DNA of 64,000 nt from Lycorma delicatula. Lineage: Eukaryota; Arthropoda; Insecta; Hemiptera; Fulgoridae. Made by a program: the position numbers and the translations under genes. Positions within the stretch are counted from its first letter, which is position 1. Each line of letters begins with the position of its first letter. The notes beneath the pieces were generated by a model. It worked only from the letters and a program-made list of their open reading frames with translations, made no database searches and had not been told where the DNA came from. Below, in pieces: positions 45,378 to 56,812 of the stretch. The stretch lies in assembly GCF_047948215.1 (NCBI RefSeq), contig NC_134455.1:347818491-347882490 (forward strand), read 5' to 3'.

Positions 45378-45482
45378 CTGAAAAATAAAAACAGATAACG
45401 AAATAGTTTTAATAATTTTGTTATTACTAAGAGCTAACAAAGAATTGTAATTTTACAATGGTACATTATAATCTTAAACATA

Positions 45483-46160
45483 CAGTTATCGAAACATTTG
45501 CAGCAATTTAAAATCTCGTATCTCAGAAACTAATAGAGATAATCAAACAAGTATTTTTTTTTTTTTAAATTCAGGATCTCAAAAATACCGTAGAATGTTT
45601 CAAAATGAGTTCCGTTGGTCAATCGGCAAACCAGCCGATTATAAACTTCTGCCCAGGTCATCGCAGGCGTAACTGTGGCAATAGCAGAAGTAATTCGTTT
45701 TCTTAAATTTTGTACATACCAGATTTTTTCACTATAGACAGTGTTTTTAACGAATCCCCATAGAAAACATCTGGGGTGTCAAATCTGGGCTTCTCGGAAG
45801 CCAAAGCAAAGGACCAGCCCTACCGATCCAACGATTAGGGAATCTTTCATTGAGAGCGCATCGAACGCCTAGGCTAAAGTGTGGGGGCGCACCATCATGT
45901 TGAAATATTACAGTAACGTTATATTCTTGTATAATTTGGTCAACTTGCCGGAAAAAGATTGCCAATGTTACACTTGCGATGATCCAGCGGACCTGGGCAA
46001 AAGTCGATTATCGGTTGGATGTTTGCTGAACGATCAACAAAGCTCATATTGAAACATTCTAAGGTAGTTTTGAGTTCGTGAATTTAAAAAAAAAATACTC
46101 CTTTGATTATCTTTAGTAGTACGATTTTTTTTAAATTATTACAACCTTTTTCGATAACTG
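45483..46160 (-). mobile_element. Internally deleted mariner with inverted repeats of about 140 bp
   Basis: The ends CAGTTATCGAAA... and ...TCGATAACTG are flanked by TA on both sides. Arms 45483-45625 and 46020-46160 are inverted copies (shared 'gataatcaaa', 'taaattca', 'agaatgtttcaa'). The interior encodes, on the minus strand (about 45965-45600), VTVIFQHDGAPPHFSLGV (second catalytic Asp), WLPRSPDLTPQM and a tail RKRITSAIATVTPAMTW. Only the C-terminal half of the transposase remains and the gene's end runs into one arm. Confidence 0.82.
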
Positions 46161-47164
46161 TATTTAAACAGTTTTTTTTTTACACGACTGTCTAAAAAGG
46201 AGGATGTTTTTAGGTTGTATGTATGTTTTTTCCACCGTAGCAGCTCAACGGTCGAATCGATTTAGATGTATAATACCGCATTGAAATCCTTACGTTACGG
46301 GGAGTGTTATAGGCTATATAATTATGTTTAATAAAGTACAAGGCCAACAAAAAAATCATACATACGATTTTAAATGGATAATCCATACTTTCAGTATCGA
46401 TTTATTTGTATCGAAAATAATTGTGTTCTAAGATCTGCTACGATATTGAATGAATGAATTATGGTAGTAAAATTAATCAATTAAATTTAATAATTATTAT
46501 TACTGTTGTTATTTATTATTTATAATTTATTATTTAAGAAAAAAATATTATGATTTTTTGACGGGCAGTATATTCGATCATGTAAGCACGTTCTTTATTG
46601 CTAAATATTAATATCCCATTGTTTTATTTATTGAGGTGATCGAAGTGGTAACACAGTTATTAGTTCGTTGTTAAAAACGTTATGTTTCTAAAGTTTTTAT
46701 ATAATGAGAAAGCTGTCTTGCCATAGTTTTACGGCAAGTTGTGTATAAAATTTAAAATCAATAACAAGATGTTAAGAAATTAATTAAAAAAGTGACAATC
46801 ATTTTTTTAGATAGAAACATGTCTGGCTTAATTTTACAGTCATTTTAGAATGGCATTTTAAATATAATTTTTTTTCTACGCCAGAATAGGCATTTCTGCC
46901 AGCCATTTTATTCGGCACAGCCCAGCATACAGCCGCCATATTAATATGGCTCTTGTCAGTTACCAGTTAAAGTGCCAGACATACAAATGCATGATCGGCT
47001 GTCATTTCTTCTTCGTTGTACTGTGAAGTCTATGTCGGGCAAGTTGATGAAAAATATTTTAAAACGTAAATATTTTTATAGAAACATAAGTTTTTATGTT
47101 TCTAACACGCATTGGAATCCTTACTTTACTGGGAGTGTCATAGGCTATAATGTTTAAATAGATC
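46161..47164. other. AT-rich stretch with a recurring 'cagctcaacgg' repeat
   Basis: 46227-46340 (gtagcagctcaacggtcgaa, then 'atccttacgtta' and 'gggagtgttataggctata') recurs in part at 47100-47160 and at 47505-47600. These are three pieces of one dispersed repeat whose class I cannot name. No gene is seen. Confidence 0.5.
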
Positions 47165-47286
47165 ATAAAAAACATCGCACCCACCCGCACAAGGCGATCC
47201 GCTTGTTCATTTCCATAGATACCGCAATGGGCTGGAATCCATTGCATCATCACTAGCTCATCTATGGTTTTACTAAGGGTAGCCAT
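47165..47286 (-). pseudogene. LINE RNase H domain fragment
   Basis: The minus frame from 47286 reads MATLSKTIDELVMMQWIPAH, then CGIYGNEQADRLVRVGA. It matches the C-terminal RNase H motif of insect LINEs ('LQWIPSHCGI.GNE.AD.LA+.GA'), including the late catalytic Asp of NE.AD. About 40 residues survive. It is enclosed by pieces of the dispersed repeat described for 46227-46340. Confidence 0.8.
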
Positions 47287-47734
47287 GTTTTTTCGGCAGG
47301 CTAAAATTCCATAAGTTTTAAATATAATTAATAACTCTCATCTCACGTATGAGGTAAGAGGTTTCCGAAGCGTTGAGATGCGAGTTATTTAAAAACGACT
47401 CATTCATCTGATAGAATTGAAAAAATCTACAATTTGATAGATAAAATAATTTTATTTTCGTAACTGTTATTTTTATTCGACTGCCCCAATATGAATGTAT
47501 GTACGTAAGTACGTTTGTTTCACTGTAGCAGCTCAACGGCTGAACCTATTTAGATGTATGACCACGCTTTTGAATCCTTACGTTACCGGGAGTTCATATA
47601 TATATATTGTTAAACTTTTGACTGAACTGGCTGATACAAACAGCTAGCAAACAACACAGTAAAAATAGAGACTATTTAGTACATAATGGTAAACGGCATA
47701 TTGTCTATTGTATACAATAATGCACTTTTATCAG

Positions 47735-47800
47735 AACAGTGTAATCGCGATAATCCAAACTTCTATAATTCGAGCCAAATTTCTTAAAAATTGCAAATTT
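47735..47800. repeat. Possible pogo/jerky terminal repeat
   Basis: 'cagtgtaatcgcgataatcc' followed by 'aaacttctataattcgagcc' has the pattern of pogo/Tigger-type ends. It may be the left end of the element whose transposase remnant starts near 48890, with a SINE inserted between them. Confidence 0.4.
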
Positions 47801-48087
47801 ATACTATTAACTAATTATCTTTTTGAATATTAATAAATATATTCGATAAGCAAACTGTCGAATTAGATTTTTATTCCCAATTTTTACTTTTACATACCTA
47901 ACTAAAATTAAATTTTATTGTGGCTACGCCACCGTTCTTAAATAAAGTTAGCGAGCGGCGAACAGCTGTGCACATTGCGTGCTAGATAGATACAATGATA
48001 GGATGGGTGGAACAGTTACAAAGTCATTCCTTTACGAAAACATTTCTTGTAGCTCCGTATACTTATATAGTACACAGTACATTGTCA

Positions 48088-48385
48088 ACCCACCCGGTTG
48101 GTCTAGTGGTGAACGCGTCTTCCCAGATCAGCTGATTTGGAAGTCGAGAGTTCCAGCGTTCAAATCCTAGTAAAGCCAGTTATTTTTACACGGATTTGAA
48201 TACTAGATCGTGGATACTGGTGTTCTTTGGTGGTTGGGTTTTCAATTAACCATACATCTCAGCAGTGGTCGACCTGAGAATGTACAAGACTACACTTCAT
48301 TTACACTTATACATATCATCCTCATTCATCCTCTGAAGTATTATCTAAACGGTAGTTACCGGAGGCTAAACAGGAAAAAAAAAGT
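48088..48385 (+). mobile_element. tRNA-derived SINE, family B, full length
   Basis: The best B copy: head CCGGTTGGTCTAGTGGTGAA, 'atcagctgatttggaagtcg', box B region GTTCAAATCC, 'gatttgaatactagatcgtg', 'ggttgggttttcaattaacc', 'gtcgacctgagaatgtacaa', 'catcctctgaagtattatct', 'ggaggctaaacagg' and an A-rich tail. Confidence 0.85.
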
Positions 48386-48889
48386 ACATTGTCAGAGTTC
48401 AACGTAGTTAATGTAAGTCAACAGTAAGCCAGCCGTCAGCCTATGTGGACAGCAATACGCTGTCCGCTATATCTCAGTGTTGTCCATACTTCACAAGAAA
48501 TGACATTGATCTGATTGAATTTCCAAGAAATTTTATTATTATGGCATCCGGTTTGTAATGACAATCGATTGTTATTTATTATAACAGGATTGTCCTTTAT
48601 ATCGTGTTATGGACACAATTTAACGTAAGTTTAGTGTTATGTTCGCCCTTTTTGTGAGTATTTTACAATGTATTGTACTAATTGTACTGCTGAATTTAAA
48701 TTCAATACATTTATTTGATTACGTTGAAATTTAATATAAATTAATACAAAGAGAAAACATGTTTCGTTACCGTTAAGTGTAAATCTGGACGTATTCAAAG
48801 GGATACATAAAGACGAAACATTTAAAGTTATCGCCTCAGTTCTTGGAATAAATTTCGTAACTATAGGAGGCTGATGATGCAATCGAACA

Positions 48890-49600
48890 AAATAAAAAAT
48901 GTAGAGTTTGAAGAAGTAGAAGTAGTAGTTTAAAATGTAGAATTTTCAGAAAATTGTGTTTCGTCCAGATCGCATATGAAAAAAAAAATTAAAATTTAAG
49001 TCTGAAAACGAGGCATTGTATCTCTGGTTTACTTCCATTCGTGATAAAGGCTGGCCAATTTCTAGATTATAGAAAAAGGTGCTATATTTTAAATGCTAAC
49101 TTGAGAAAGATGAGTTTTCTGCCGTCATCGGTCAGTTAAAAAATGGCAAAAAGATAGACAGCTATTTATCAGTGCGGAAAAGTTTCTGCTAGTAGTGAAT
49201 TTACAAATTGGTTGACAAAGAAGAGTACTGTGGACAAAATTTACAATTGTGATGATCGGGTCTGAATTCCATAATACTTCCGATGAAAAGCTTAATTCAT
49301 ACAAAAGAAAATATACTGCCATATAAAAAAAGTAAAGAATGAGTACAATTTAATCATTTTAAAACCTATCTGGGAAATCATAAATTACGGCTTCTTTTAA
49401 TAGGGAGATATAAAAAGACCAGGGCTTTCAAAAACGTTGCTCTTCAAGCAATCGGCTTCTAATTTCGACAAAAACTTTTCTGGCCGGATAAAAATATTTT
49501 TAATGAATTTGTCGTAAAAGTTAAAAAGGTTTCTAAATTAAAGATAACTATATCAGATGTTACTTTTAATTGATAGCAATGCACTTGATGTGAAAGTACT
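48890..49600 (+). pseudogene. pogo/jerky-type (DDE_1) transposase pseudogene
   Basis: Plus frames read SENEALYLWFTSIRDKGWPI SRL (compare 'LE.ALY.WF...R.KG.PIS' of the CENP-B-type DNA-binding domain), then QLKKWQKDRQL. TVDKIYNCDDRV follows (first catalytic Asp motif 'IYN.DETG'). Next come LRLLLIGRYKKTRAFKN (compare 'K..PLVIGK..NPRAFKN') and LLLIDSNALDVKV (second Asp motif 'LLLDNAPAH'). Frame changes occur between the pieces. The gene is cut off by a minus-strand SINE at 49605, so the last catalytic residue is missing. Confidence 0.78.
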
Positions 49601-49604
49601 CTCT

Positions 49605-49775
49605 TTTTTCTGTTTACCCTCCAGAACCACCTTAAGGTCTTCCTTCAGAGGATGGTATGTATGAATGTAAATTAAGTGTAGTATTGTGCAGTCTCAGGTT
49701 GACCACTCCTGAGATGTGTGGTTAATTGAAACCCAACCACCAAAGAACACCGGTATCCACGATCTAGTAATAATA
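49605..49775 (-). mobile_element. tRNA-derived SINE, family B, minus strand, 5'-truncated
   Basis: Reverse complement of the B body: 'tctgtttaccctccagaacc', 'cttcagaggatg', 'ctcaggttgaccactcctga', 'ggttaattgaaacccaacca', 'ggtatccacgatctagta'. It stops before the tRNA-like head and abuts the truncated pogo-type gene. Confidence 0.8.
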
Positions 49776-50870
49776 AAAATCTTTATTCCACAAAATAAAC
49801 AGATTGCAATTGAGAATAAGATTATTTACTGTTATAAATTCTTAATACATAAGTTTAATAGATAAAAATAAACAAAATATAAAAGTAAAAAATGATTATA
49901 TTATCTTTTGGAATTAGGTTACGCCTACACTAATAACTCTCTTGGAGGTTACAATTCATTATTTTTCAATAAGTAAGATAATAAACTAATCATTTATTGA
50001 ATAATGGCCAGGTGTGGATTTCAAAATTAATTACACGATACTAGTCTTGCAGTACTAAAATTTATGCTAGTGACAAGATTATATACATATACAGATTAAA
50101 TAACTCAGAACCGTAAATACAATACAAGAATACAATGACAAAATTGAAAATGAAATTAATCCTAGACAAAATTGAAAGAAAAATAATAATAACGAAAGTA
50201 GAGATTATAAAAATAAAAAAAAATATGAAGCTTTCATCGATTCCACCCAGAATCACAGACTAATCGATTAAAAAAACTCTCTATATCTTCAATTGACAAC
50301 AACCAGTCATTAATTAACAGTGAAAACCTTTTAGAGTCATCTATGAATTTAGATTCCCTTGGTAAGCGATTAAATGTTTTTGGACCTAAATATGAATAAA
50401 AAACGTTTAAATAACTCAATTCTTGGCCTAGGAGGAACTACTCTATCTGCTTGCTGCAAAGCCTCGTAACCAAAGTATCAAGAATCCCATCCTGTTTACA
50501 GCCTTTATAATACATCATCAGTATTCTATAGAAATACATATAATGCAGCGGCAAGATCTTAAGACCTCTGAATAATGGGAAAGTTCATGTCATCTACTTT
50601 TACCCAATATTATACGTACTACATGTTTCTGAACAATATAAACAGATCTAAAAGCACTGTAATAGGCTTTACCCCATATTTTAACCCTGACTCTACAAAA
50701 GCATAATACAGCGATTTCAGAACTCTAACTGGGCAATATTTTTTAAGTAATCAAATTTATTTACACAAACATGTAATTGCTGTTTGAGATTAGTAATATG
50801 AACATTCCAGGATAGTCTACTGTTCAAAGTAATGCCCAGGTACTCTGTTCTCATCTATTTTGCTGAAAGC
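49776..50870 (-). mobile_element. LINE (jockey/CR1-like) RT C-terminal remnant
   Basis: Minus frames in order: YLGITLNSRLSWNVHITNLK (from about 50845), CVNKFDYLKNI and a broken segment. FPLFRGLKILPLHYMYFYRI lies at about 50580. 50419-50234 is open, with LGPKTFNRLPRESKFI and WLLSIEDIESFF. This is the standard tail after the RT core of such LINEs ('YLGI.ID.+L.W..HI', 'FN.LP..I+....F'). 49776-50060 is AT-rich and probably its 3' untranslated part. Confidence 0.72.
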
Positions 50871-50876
50871 ACAACT

Positions 50877-51295
50877 ATTCGAAAAAGAACAAAGAAAAAT
50901 GCAATGTTAATGTTTGGTGAACTTGCCAAGGAGAATGAAATGAAGTATTACGACTACCACTGTACCACCCAGATGTAACCTCTATTGAAATGGTTTGGTT
51001 TGAAGTAAAACGATATGTTGGAAGCCACATCACTTTTGACGATTCTTTTTAACGATTCTTCAACAGATTGTCAAAGATAGATTTTCTAAAATGGATGCAT
51101 CATAATGGAATCCTTATTACAAAAACGTACAAAAAAATGTAAATGAGTACATTAGACTGGAGTATATAATTGACAACACTACAGAATCTTTTCAAATTTT
51201 TTTTGCAAGATGATAGTGGTAGTGAAAGTGAAATTCAGAGTTTAGTGATTTGGATGATGACTCGATTACTTTAATTTCTAAAGTGTAATGTTTAT
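50877..51295 (+). pseudogene. DDE_3 (IS630/Tc1-like) transposase C-terminal fragment
   Basis: A plus frame reads RLPLYHPDVTSIEMVWFEVK RYVG, then HITFDDSF. It matches the DDE_3 motif 'LPPYHP.LNPIE..W..VK.YV', including the catalytic Glu (IEMVW). After frameshifts come EYIRLEYIIDNTTESF and an acidic DDSGSESE end, as in insect members. The N-terminal two-thirds is absent, and it joins the LINE remnant directly at about 50870. Confidence 0.7.
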
Positions 51296-53329
51296 TTTTA
51301 TTTTTGTGAAGTTTGTGTATTATTTAAATTTGTGAAAAATGTGCAGTAGCTTAGCATTTTATTTTTTAAGATTTATGAAACAATTTATATAACTTAGCTA
51401 TATATATTAATATCAGTTAATTATACTTAATTTAATCAATGTAATATTAATTGAAAAACAAGATTTCTTTCATAAGGTATATTATCAATTAAAAGTGATA
51501 ATAATATTATTTAATATTAATTCTTAACATGATTAAATTATGGTAATAATAATAAATATTGGTGGTGTTAATTTTGTTAGAGTATAAATATACAGACAGT
51601 TTCGTAGCGAACTGTTTGTTAGGCAAAATTGGCAATAGAATGTCATTTGGAGCAGGTTCAACTTAGATAAGTAAATGTAAATTTCTAGAAGGCAGATTTC
51701 AAACTACAGAAAATTGTGAGACAAATTATTTAAAACCTAAACCAATGTTGGATGAATTTTCTGAGCGTTTTATTGTAAAATTACATGAACCTAATTTCAG
51801 TTCCATGGATGACAATGATGACGAAGAGGAGGACATATTGACTGGAGTTGAAGAAATTGTATATATTGTGTTATGTAATGTGTTAAATTTACTGAATCTA
51901 GTAAAAATTATCTATGGAACCCGTTTGGAAATGGTGTAATATTATAATGTGATTAATTTTGGAATTACAATACGTCGTTGGTTTTTTAATAAGTTAAATT
52001 TTACATTACTGTTAGTATCATGATCATATTTTATAATGGTTTTTTTTTTTATTATTTCACTGACAAATTAAATACTATTAACATCAAATAAGTTAAGGTT
52101 TACAAGATGATTTGTAGCGTATGTTTTGTTTAATATGTTTGATTTGCATATAGTGTCGTTAATTGTGTATATTGGACATGTGGTAATGATTCGTAGAAAT
52201 AAAAATAATCGTGAATTAATATCACCATCCATGGTTGTATAGCTAAATGTAGAACTAAAACTACACATAATTAAGACAAGATCAGAGGCAAGCTTAGTTT
52301 TTATTTACTGAAGTAGATTTATAATTAGCTACTGAAATGTAATATATTAGAGACATAAGGAACTTTGATGAAGGCAAGATTATAGAGCTAAGTGTTCTTA
52401 ACTATGATTGTAGGTGAAGGTTTGATCTCTGTATTCATGTTTGCAAACCGAAACTTTCTCTGTTACTGGATAGAGACAACTAAGATTTTGCGCAAATCAT
52501 ACATCACCTCTTGCCAAACTGTACAGTTATGTAACAGTTACTTAAGTTGGTTTGATCATGAGATTTGCCGTAAATAAAAAAAGCAAAATTTTCCTGGCTT
52601 CACTGGGAATATTTACGCATATATTGTGGTCAACAATGAAAACAATGTCGATCAAAATAAATTTCTCAATGAAATATTGGAATAAAAAATTTAAAGACTT
52701 AAATGTAATTGAAAAAGAGGAGGCAGTAAATGAAGATTACTTAATATGAAAAGTGAACATAATTACATACATACCTTGTCAAAAAAAATCCTCAAAGAAT
52801 TGGCTTTTAAAAACAGAGTTTGACAAATCATTCTTTTCATCCATATACAATGGCTAACTGTTCAATTATGAAAAACATAAAATTTCAACAAAAAATGTTA
52901 AATTTTCAGATATGGGACCCATGGTGGCTGTATCTTCCCATTCTCTTAGCGGATTGTAACCAAAATTGAATTGTATCAATGACCCATATTCAAAAGTCAA
53001 CATACAAAATTTCATGAAAATCGGTTAATCCAGTCTGAAGATATCAAGCAGAACAATAATTGACTAAAAATTGCAAAAGAGGATTAGTTTTGTTATCTCC
53101 CACTCCTGAATGAAATCAACTGATTACATAACCAAAATGACTCATTAATATAAAGGAATCATCTAATTTATACAAGAATGTCACTTTTTTGTTTCAGAAA
53201 CAAAAAAAAAGAGCTTTTTACCTTCTCCCCATAATGGGGTTTGAATAAAACCAAACACCATGAGAAAGTACAATAAATTTGCTAATGAAGTGTAAAAATA
53301 ACTAAGTCAATAAATTTAAATAAATTTTT
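51296..53329. other. AT-rich stretch with short frames, nothing firm
   Basis: 51745-51939 (plus) encodes an acidic patch, MDDNDDEEEDILTGVEE, which may continue the DDE_3 element or be chance. 52552-52749 is open without motifs. 52900-53050 has the 'catgaaaatcggttaatcca' block common in insect repeats. No gene is supported. Confidence 0.4.
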
Positions 53330-53770
53330 TCTGGGAGAAATAATCCAAATTAGTGGTTCAGATAAAGAAGTCAATCAAACAAGAATGAGGAAAATGGATT
53401 TGGCCTACCAACTAAAAGAAGATCTCAACAAAACAAAGTTCTCAATAAAGCCAAAATCAGGCATTACACTACAGTAATCAAACCAGAAGGCCTATATGTA
53501 TCAGAATGCAGCTTCCGCTTGAAATCAGGTGAAAAGAGTGCAATAAAAAAAAATTAAAGGAAAATCAGCTGGGTACTAATAAGAATAAGTGAAAATGAAT
53601 ATAAATTCAGAAGTGATAATAATCTTTATAAATACACTGAAACTGAGAAAATGTCTTTCCATCGGATAAACAAGAGTCAAATTCTTTGGCCACCTCATGA
53701 GAATGAAAAACAGGCTCTCAAAAAAAAAAATCTTCAACTACATTTACCAAAGGTGTTTTAAATTATGTGA
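53330..53770 (+). mobile_element. LINE C-terminal fragment
   Basis: Diverged copy of 58370-58800. Plus frames read RKMDLAYQLKEDLNKTKFSI KP, then VKFFGHLMRMKNRLSKKKIF, matching the LINE motifs 'KFSIK....HY.TVI.PE.LYASE' and 'RL.FFGHI.RM...RLTKKIF'. Both copies share 'aagaagat.t...aacaaa' and the 'ccagaaggcctatatgt' block. Confidence 0.7.
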
Positions 53771-54290
53771 AAAAGATTTACCTAACCTTTGAGAAAAATG
53801 TTGAGATACAGGATCCATACAGTCCATCCCTCACCAAATATACAAATGTATATTTGAAATCTAATCTAAGAATGTAACTTTGAATCCAGAAATGCCAAAA
53901 AAGAAAAAAGCGATTTATCCCTGCAATCCCTTTAAAGGGGTTTGAGTAACAGAATCACCATTATAAAGTATTTATGTGAAAAATATGACCTACTATTTGA
54001 GAAAAATTTTGAGATATGGATCCCTTCATGCCCCTTCGACCAAAATTAAATGGTATCATTGACCCATGTATTGAGAAACCATCTCGCTCAATTGTTCCAT
54101 CTTGTTTGGTAATATCAGACAAAAAAAGACCAACATACTTCCAAAATTTTTCAGTGCCAGAAATGGTTTTTTCTTTTTTTTAATTTGATCCGATTAGTGT
54201 TACATACCCTTATGTACAGTACAGTGTATTAGTTTTACAGTATAACTATACAGTGGGAAAAGTAAAAAACAAAATAAAATATTAATATAC
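53771..54290. other. AT-rich dispersed repeat material
   Basis: Two related blocks ('cttt(t)gagaaaaat.ttgagata.gga' at 53790 and 54000) suggest duplicated repeat units. 54130-54220 is another copy of the repeat seen near 21400 and 61020. Confidence 0.4.
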
Positions 54291-54322
54291 TCATATAATA
54301 ATAAGATATAAAAAACGTTTAC

Positions 54323-55232
54323 CTTTATTCATATTATCCAGGTTACCTTCATGAAATATAAAATTAAATTTGTTTTTTTCTTTTGCAATCTCATCTTTTT
54401 GAATGGTAGCATATTTCATGTTGATCAAAGTATCTTTTAATATTTGAAACTGTCCGCAAACCACATAAATAATCGAAAAGAAAAAGATATCTTCAGTTAT
54501 GTATATTATGGCTGAATCTATTAGCGGTATTAATTCAATTAAAAACATGATCTCATAAACAGGACTATAATTTACATTGAAAGGTAACCATGCATTTAAT
54601 GGTAACAACGGTATCTCATCAGTAAAAATTTTTGATGTTTCACCAGTCGTATTAGAATTTCTTGATGAATCTTTATAATTAACAGTATTTATTAAGTTTA
54701 AGAGAGGAGAAAATCCCCAAAATACTATTGTTATAATAGAAATAATTAAATAAAAATTAGTATATATTTTAACATTTCTCATCCAATATTTCATATCAAT
54801 TATACGATTCTCATTACTTCCATTAGTGTTCCAAGTGATCAGTGGTTTATCTAAAAAATATCTGTCAATTGTACACAATAATTTTTGGTAAAATTTTTGA
54901 TAAATTACAACAAATGACATTTTATAACTGGCTGATGTAGTCATTGTTGCTATATCAACAGCGGAACTTACTTTGCTTAAATCTGATGAATAATATATCT
55001 GTATTATTTGGCAGATGGATGCAATAACTTGTAATATAAATCGTAAAATTGTAATCAATCTGTATCCTATTACAATTAACAAATTTGTACTTTCCAGAGG
55101 CCAGATTGTCATCACTTTTAACAATTTCAATTGATAATCCAGATATTTATTCTTATCATTATCGATAAATTTATTTTTTAATTGATTTATGTAATTACCA
55201 GGAAATGTATTTACACCCAAATCATCCCCCAT
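54323..55232 (-). CDS. Odorant receptor, exon 1 (7tm_6 family)
   Basis: The ATG is at 55232 and the donor AAAG|GTAAAC at 54323. 303 codons plus one base (phase 1) make the longest open frame in the window. The protein begins MGDDLGVNTFPGNYINQ. Membrane segments are visible at about residues 45-75 (STNLLIVIGYRLITILRFIL), 90-115, 155-185 (YLIISIITIVFWGFSPLLNL) and 225-260 (IMFLIELIPLIDSAIIYI). The second outer loop carries NTT and the family-typical LPLNAWLPFNVNYSPVYEIM ('P...W.P.....SP.Y...'). Insect odorant receptors are inverted seven-helix ligand-gated channels working with Orco in antennal neurons. With exons 2-5 the gene gives about 460 residues, close to the usual 380-480. It is not Orco. 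The ligand cannot be predicted. Confidence 0.92.
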
Positions 55233-55274
55233 TGTTTTAGTAATTATCAGTTTAGTTGGGACAAACAGCTTAAA

Positions 55275-55295
55275 TCAGCAGTATATAAAATGAAC
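55275..55295 (-). promoter_or_regulatory. Possible TATA box of the odorant receptor gene
   Basis: The minus strand reads TTTTATATACTGC about 50 bp upstream of the exon 1 ATG. The spacing suits a short 5' leader, but the sequence is AT-rich, so chance occurrence is likely. Confidence 0.25.
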
Positions 55296-55492
55296 AAACA
55301 GTAACAAAGAATAATGTAAAAAAACCTATTAATAAATTAGGAAATTGATTTTATTGTTTATTCATTCTGATTACTCTATTTTACACTTTATTCAAATGTC
55401 AGTTTAATGGTTTTAACACCCTAATGACTGTTTAGATTAACTTCATTAAAATTTAAATTAAATCAAAGTAGTTAATGATAAAATCTATACGT

Positions 55493-55511
55493 ATATATAT
55501 ATATATATATA
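55493..55511. repeat. (TA)n microsatellite
   Basis: Short TA tract between the receptor exon 1 and the LINE copy. Confidence 0.85.
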
Positions 55512-56812
55512 ACATTGCAACAAAAGTGAATTGAAACACATTAATAATTGAAGAGTGTCTTTATTTATTGCACAATACAAAAATATTAAGGACAATAGAT
55601 CTTTATTAAAATAAAATGAAATTCAAAGAAATATGGAATACAGTAGTTTTTTCTTTAAAAAAAATAAATAAATAAACCATATCATTTACCAAACAATAAT
55701 AAAAGTAAAAATAAAGTATTTACACACTAATGACATAACCTAAAAGAAACCTACTAAGTTGAGCAAATTGAAATTTCAACCAACTAATAAAAATAAACAA
55801 AAGTAAATCGTTAACAGAAAGAACAAACAAGAATGTTATAAGAATAATCGAACTATGTAAAGCATTCAACCTGAAATTAACTTCAATTCATTGAAAAAGC
55901 TCAACAGAAAACATCCATCCCGAATTTAAGAAAACTTCACTTGGCCATGTTGCCATTTCATTTAAAAATCAGGAAGAAATCCAAAATATTAAATTCAAAT
56001 AGGGGACAAACATCAAAACTGATCACTACCTCAGAACAATGAAGATGAGACTCATCCCCACAAAACAAAGTTAACAAGAGGTCTGCTAAAAGAACCAGAT
56101 GAGATTGAAAATTTAAGAAATAACCCAAAAAACTACCCAGCTTCAAAGAAAAACTAACAAACAGTAAGCCAAAAATGGTTGGAGCTAAAAGAGAAACAAA
56201 GGGCAAGCCAAAAATATCTACCCAGTAAAAAGAAATAGAGAATACTGATGGTGGAATGACACATGTGAATAAGCTAAAATGAAAGATTAAAAGCCTGGAG
56301 AAACTTCTCAATAACAAACAAAAACTATCTAAGATTTAAATCAATCAATAAACAAATATCAAAACTTATCTGAAAATATGAGAGGAATCAACTTAAACAA
56401 ATCACATAGGACTTCATTAAAAACAACTTCAGGGACTTCTACAAAACATTTAAAGGAAAAACTTAATAAATATCAATCACCTCCCAGCCTTTGCTTCAAG
56501 TATAAAGATAGAAAATTAGGCCTTAACAATAATGACAATTGTAGCAAGATATTTTAAAAACTATTAAATTGTCAGAAACCAAAAGAAAAAGTCCAATTAT
56601 AAATTTTAACATCATGAACTGAAAATTCCTAACCACTTAATAAAATAGAAATAGGTGTGAAATCATTCAGAAATAAAAGTACATCAAGACAGGAGGTAAA
56701 GACTTGATCATTGCATAATTATGGAAAGAATCAGGAAAACAACCATGAGAACTGAAGAATATTTTAGAAGAGTTATGAAAAATGATAAAATTCAATAAGA
56801 TTGAAAAATTGC

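Larger units (their letters stand above)
45378..54322 (-). other. Odorant receptor intron 1
   Basis: Nearly 9-kb intron with GT at 54322-54321 and AG at 45379-45378. It holds a mariner derivative, RNase H and pogo pseudogenes, SINEs, a LINE RT tail, a DDE_3 fragment and LINE copies. None of these shows a competing intact gene. Confidence 0.7.

Noticed and set aside
55958..56317. 119-codon minus-strand membrane-like protein
   Set aside because: Antisense of the LINE endonuclease region; hydrophobicity arises from the reverse complement of A-rich coding sequence.
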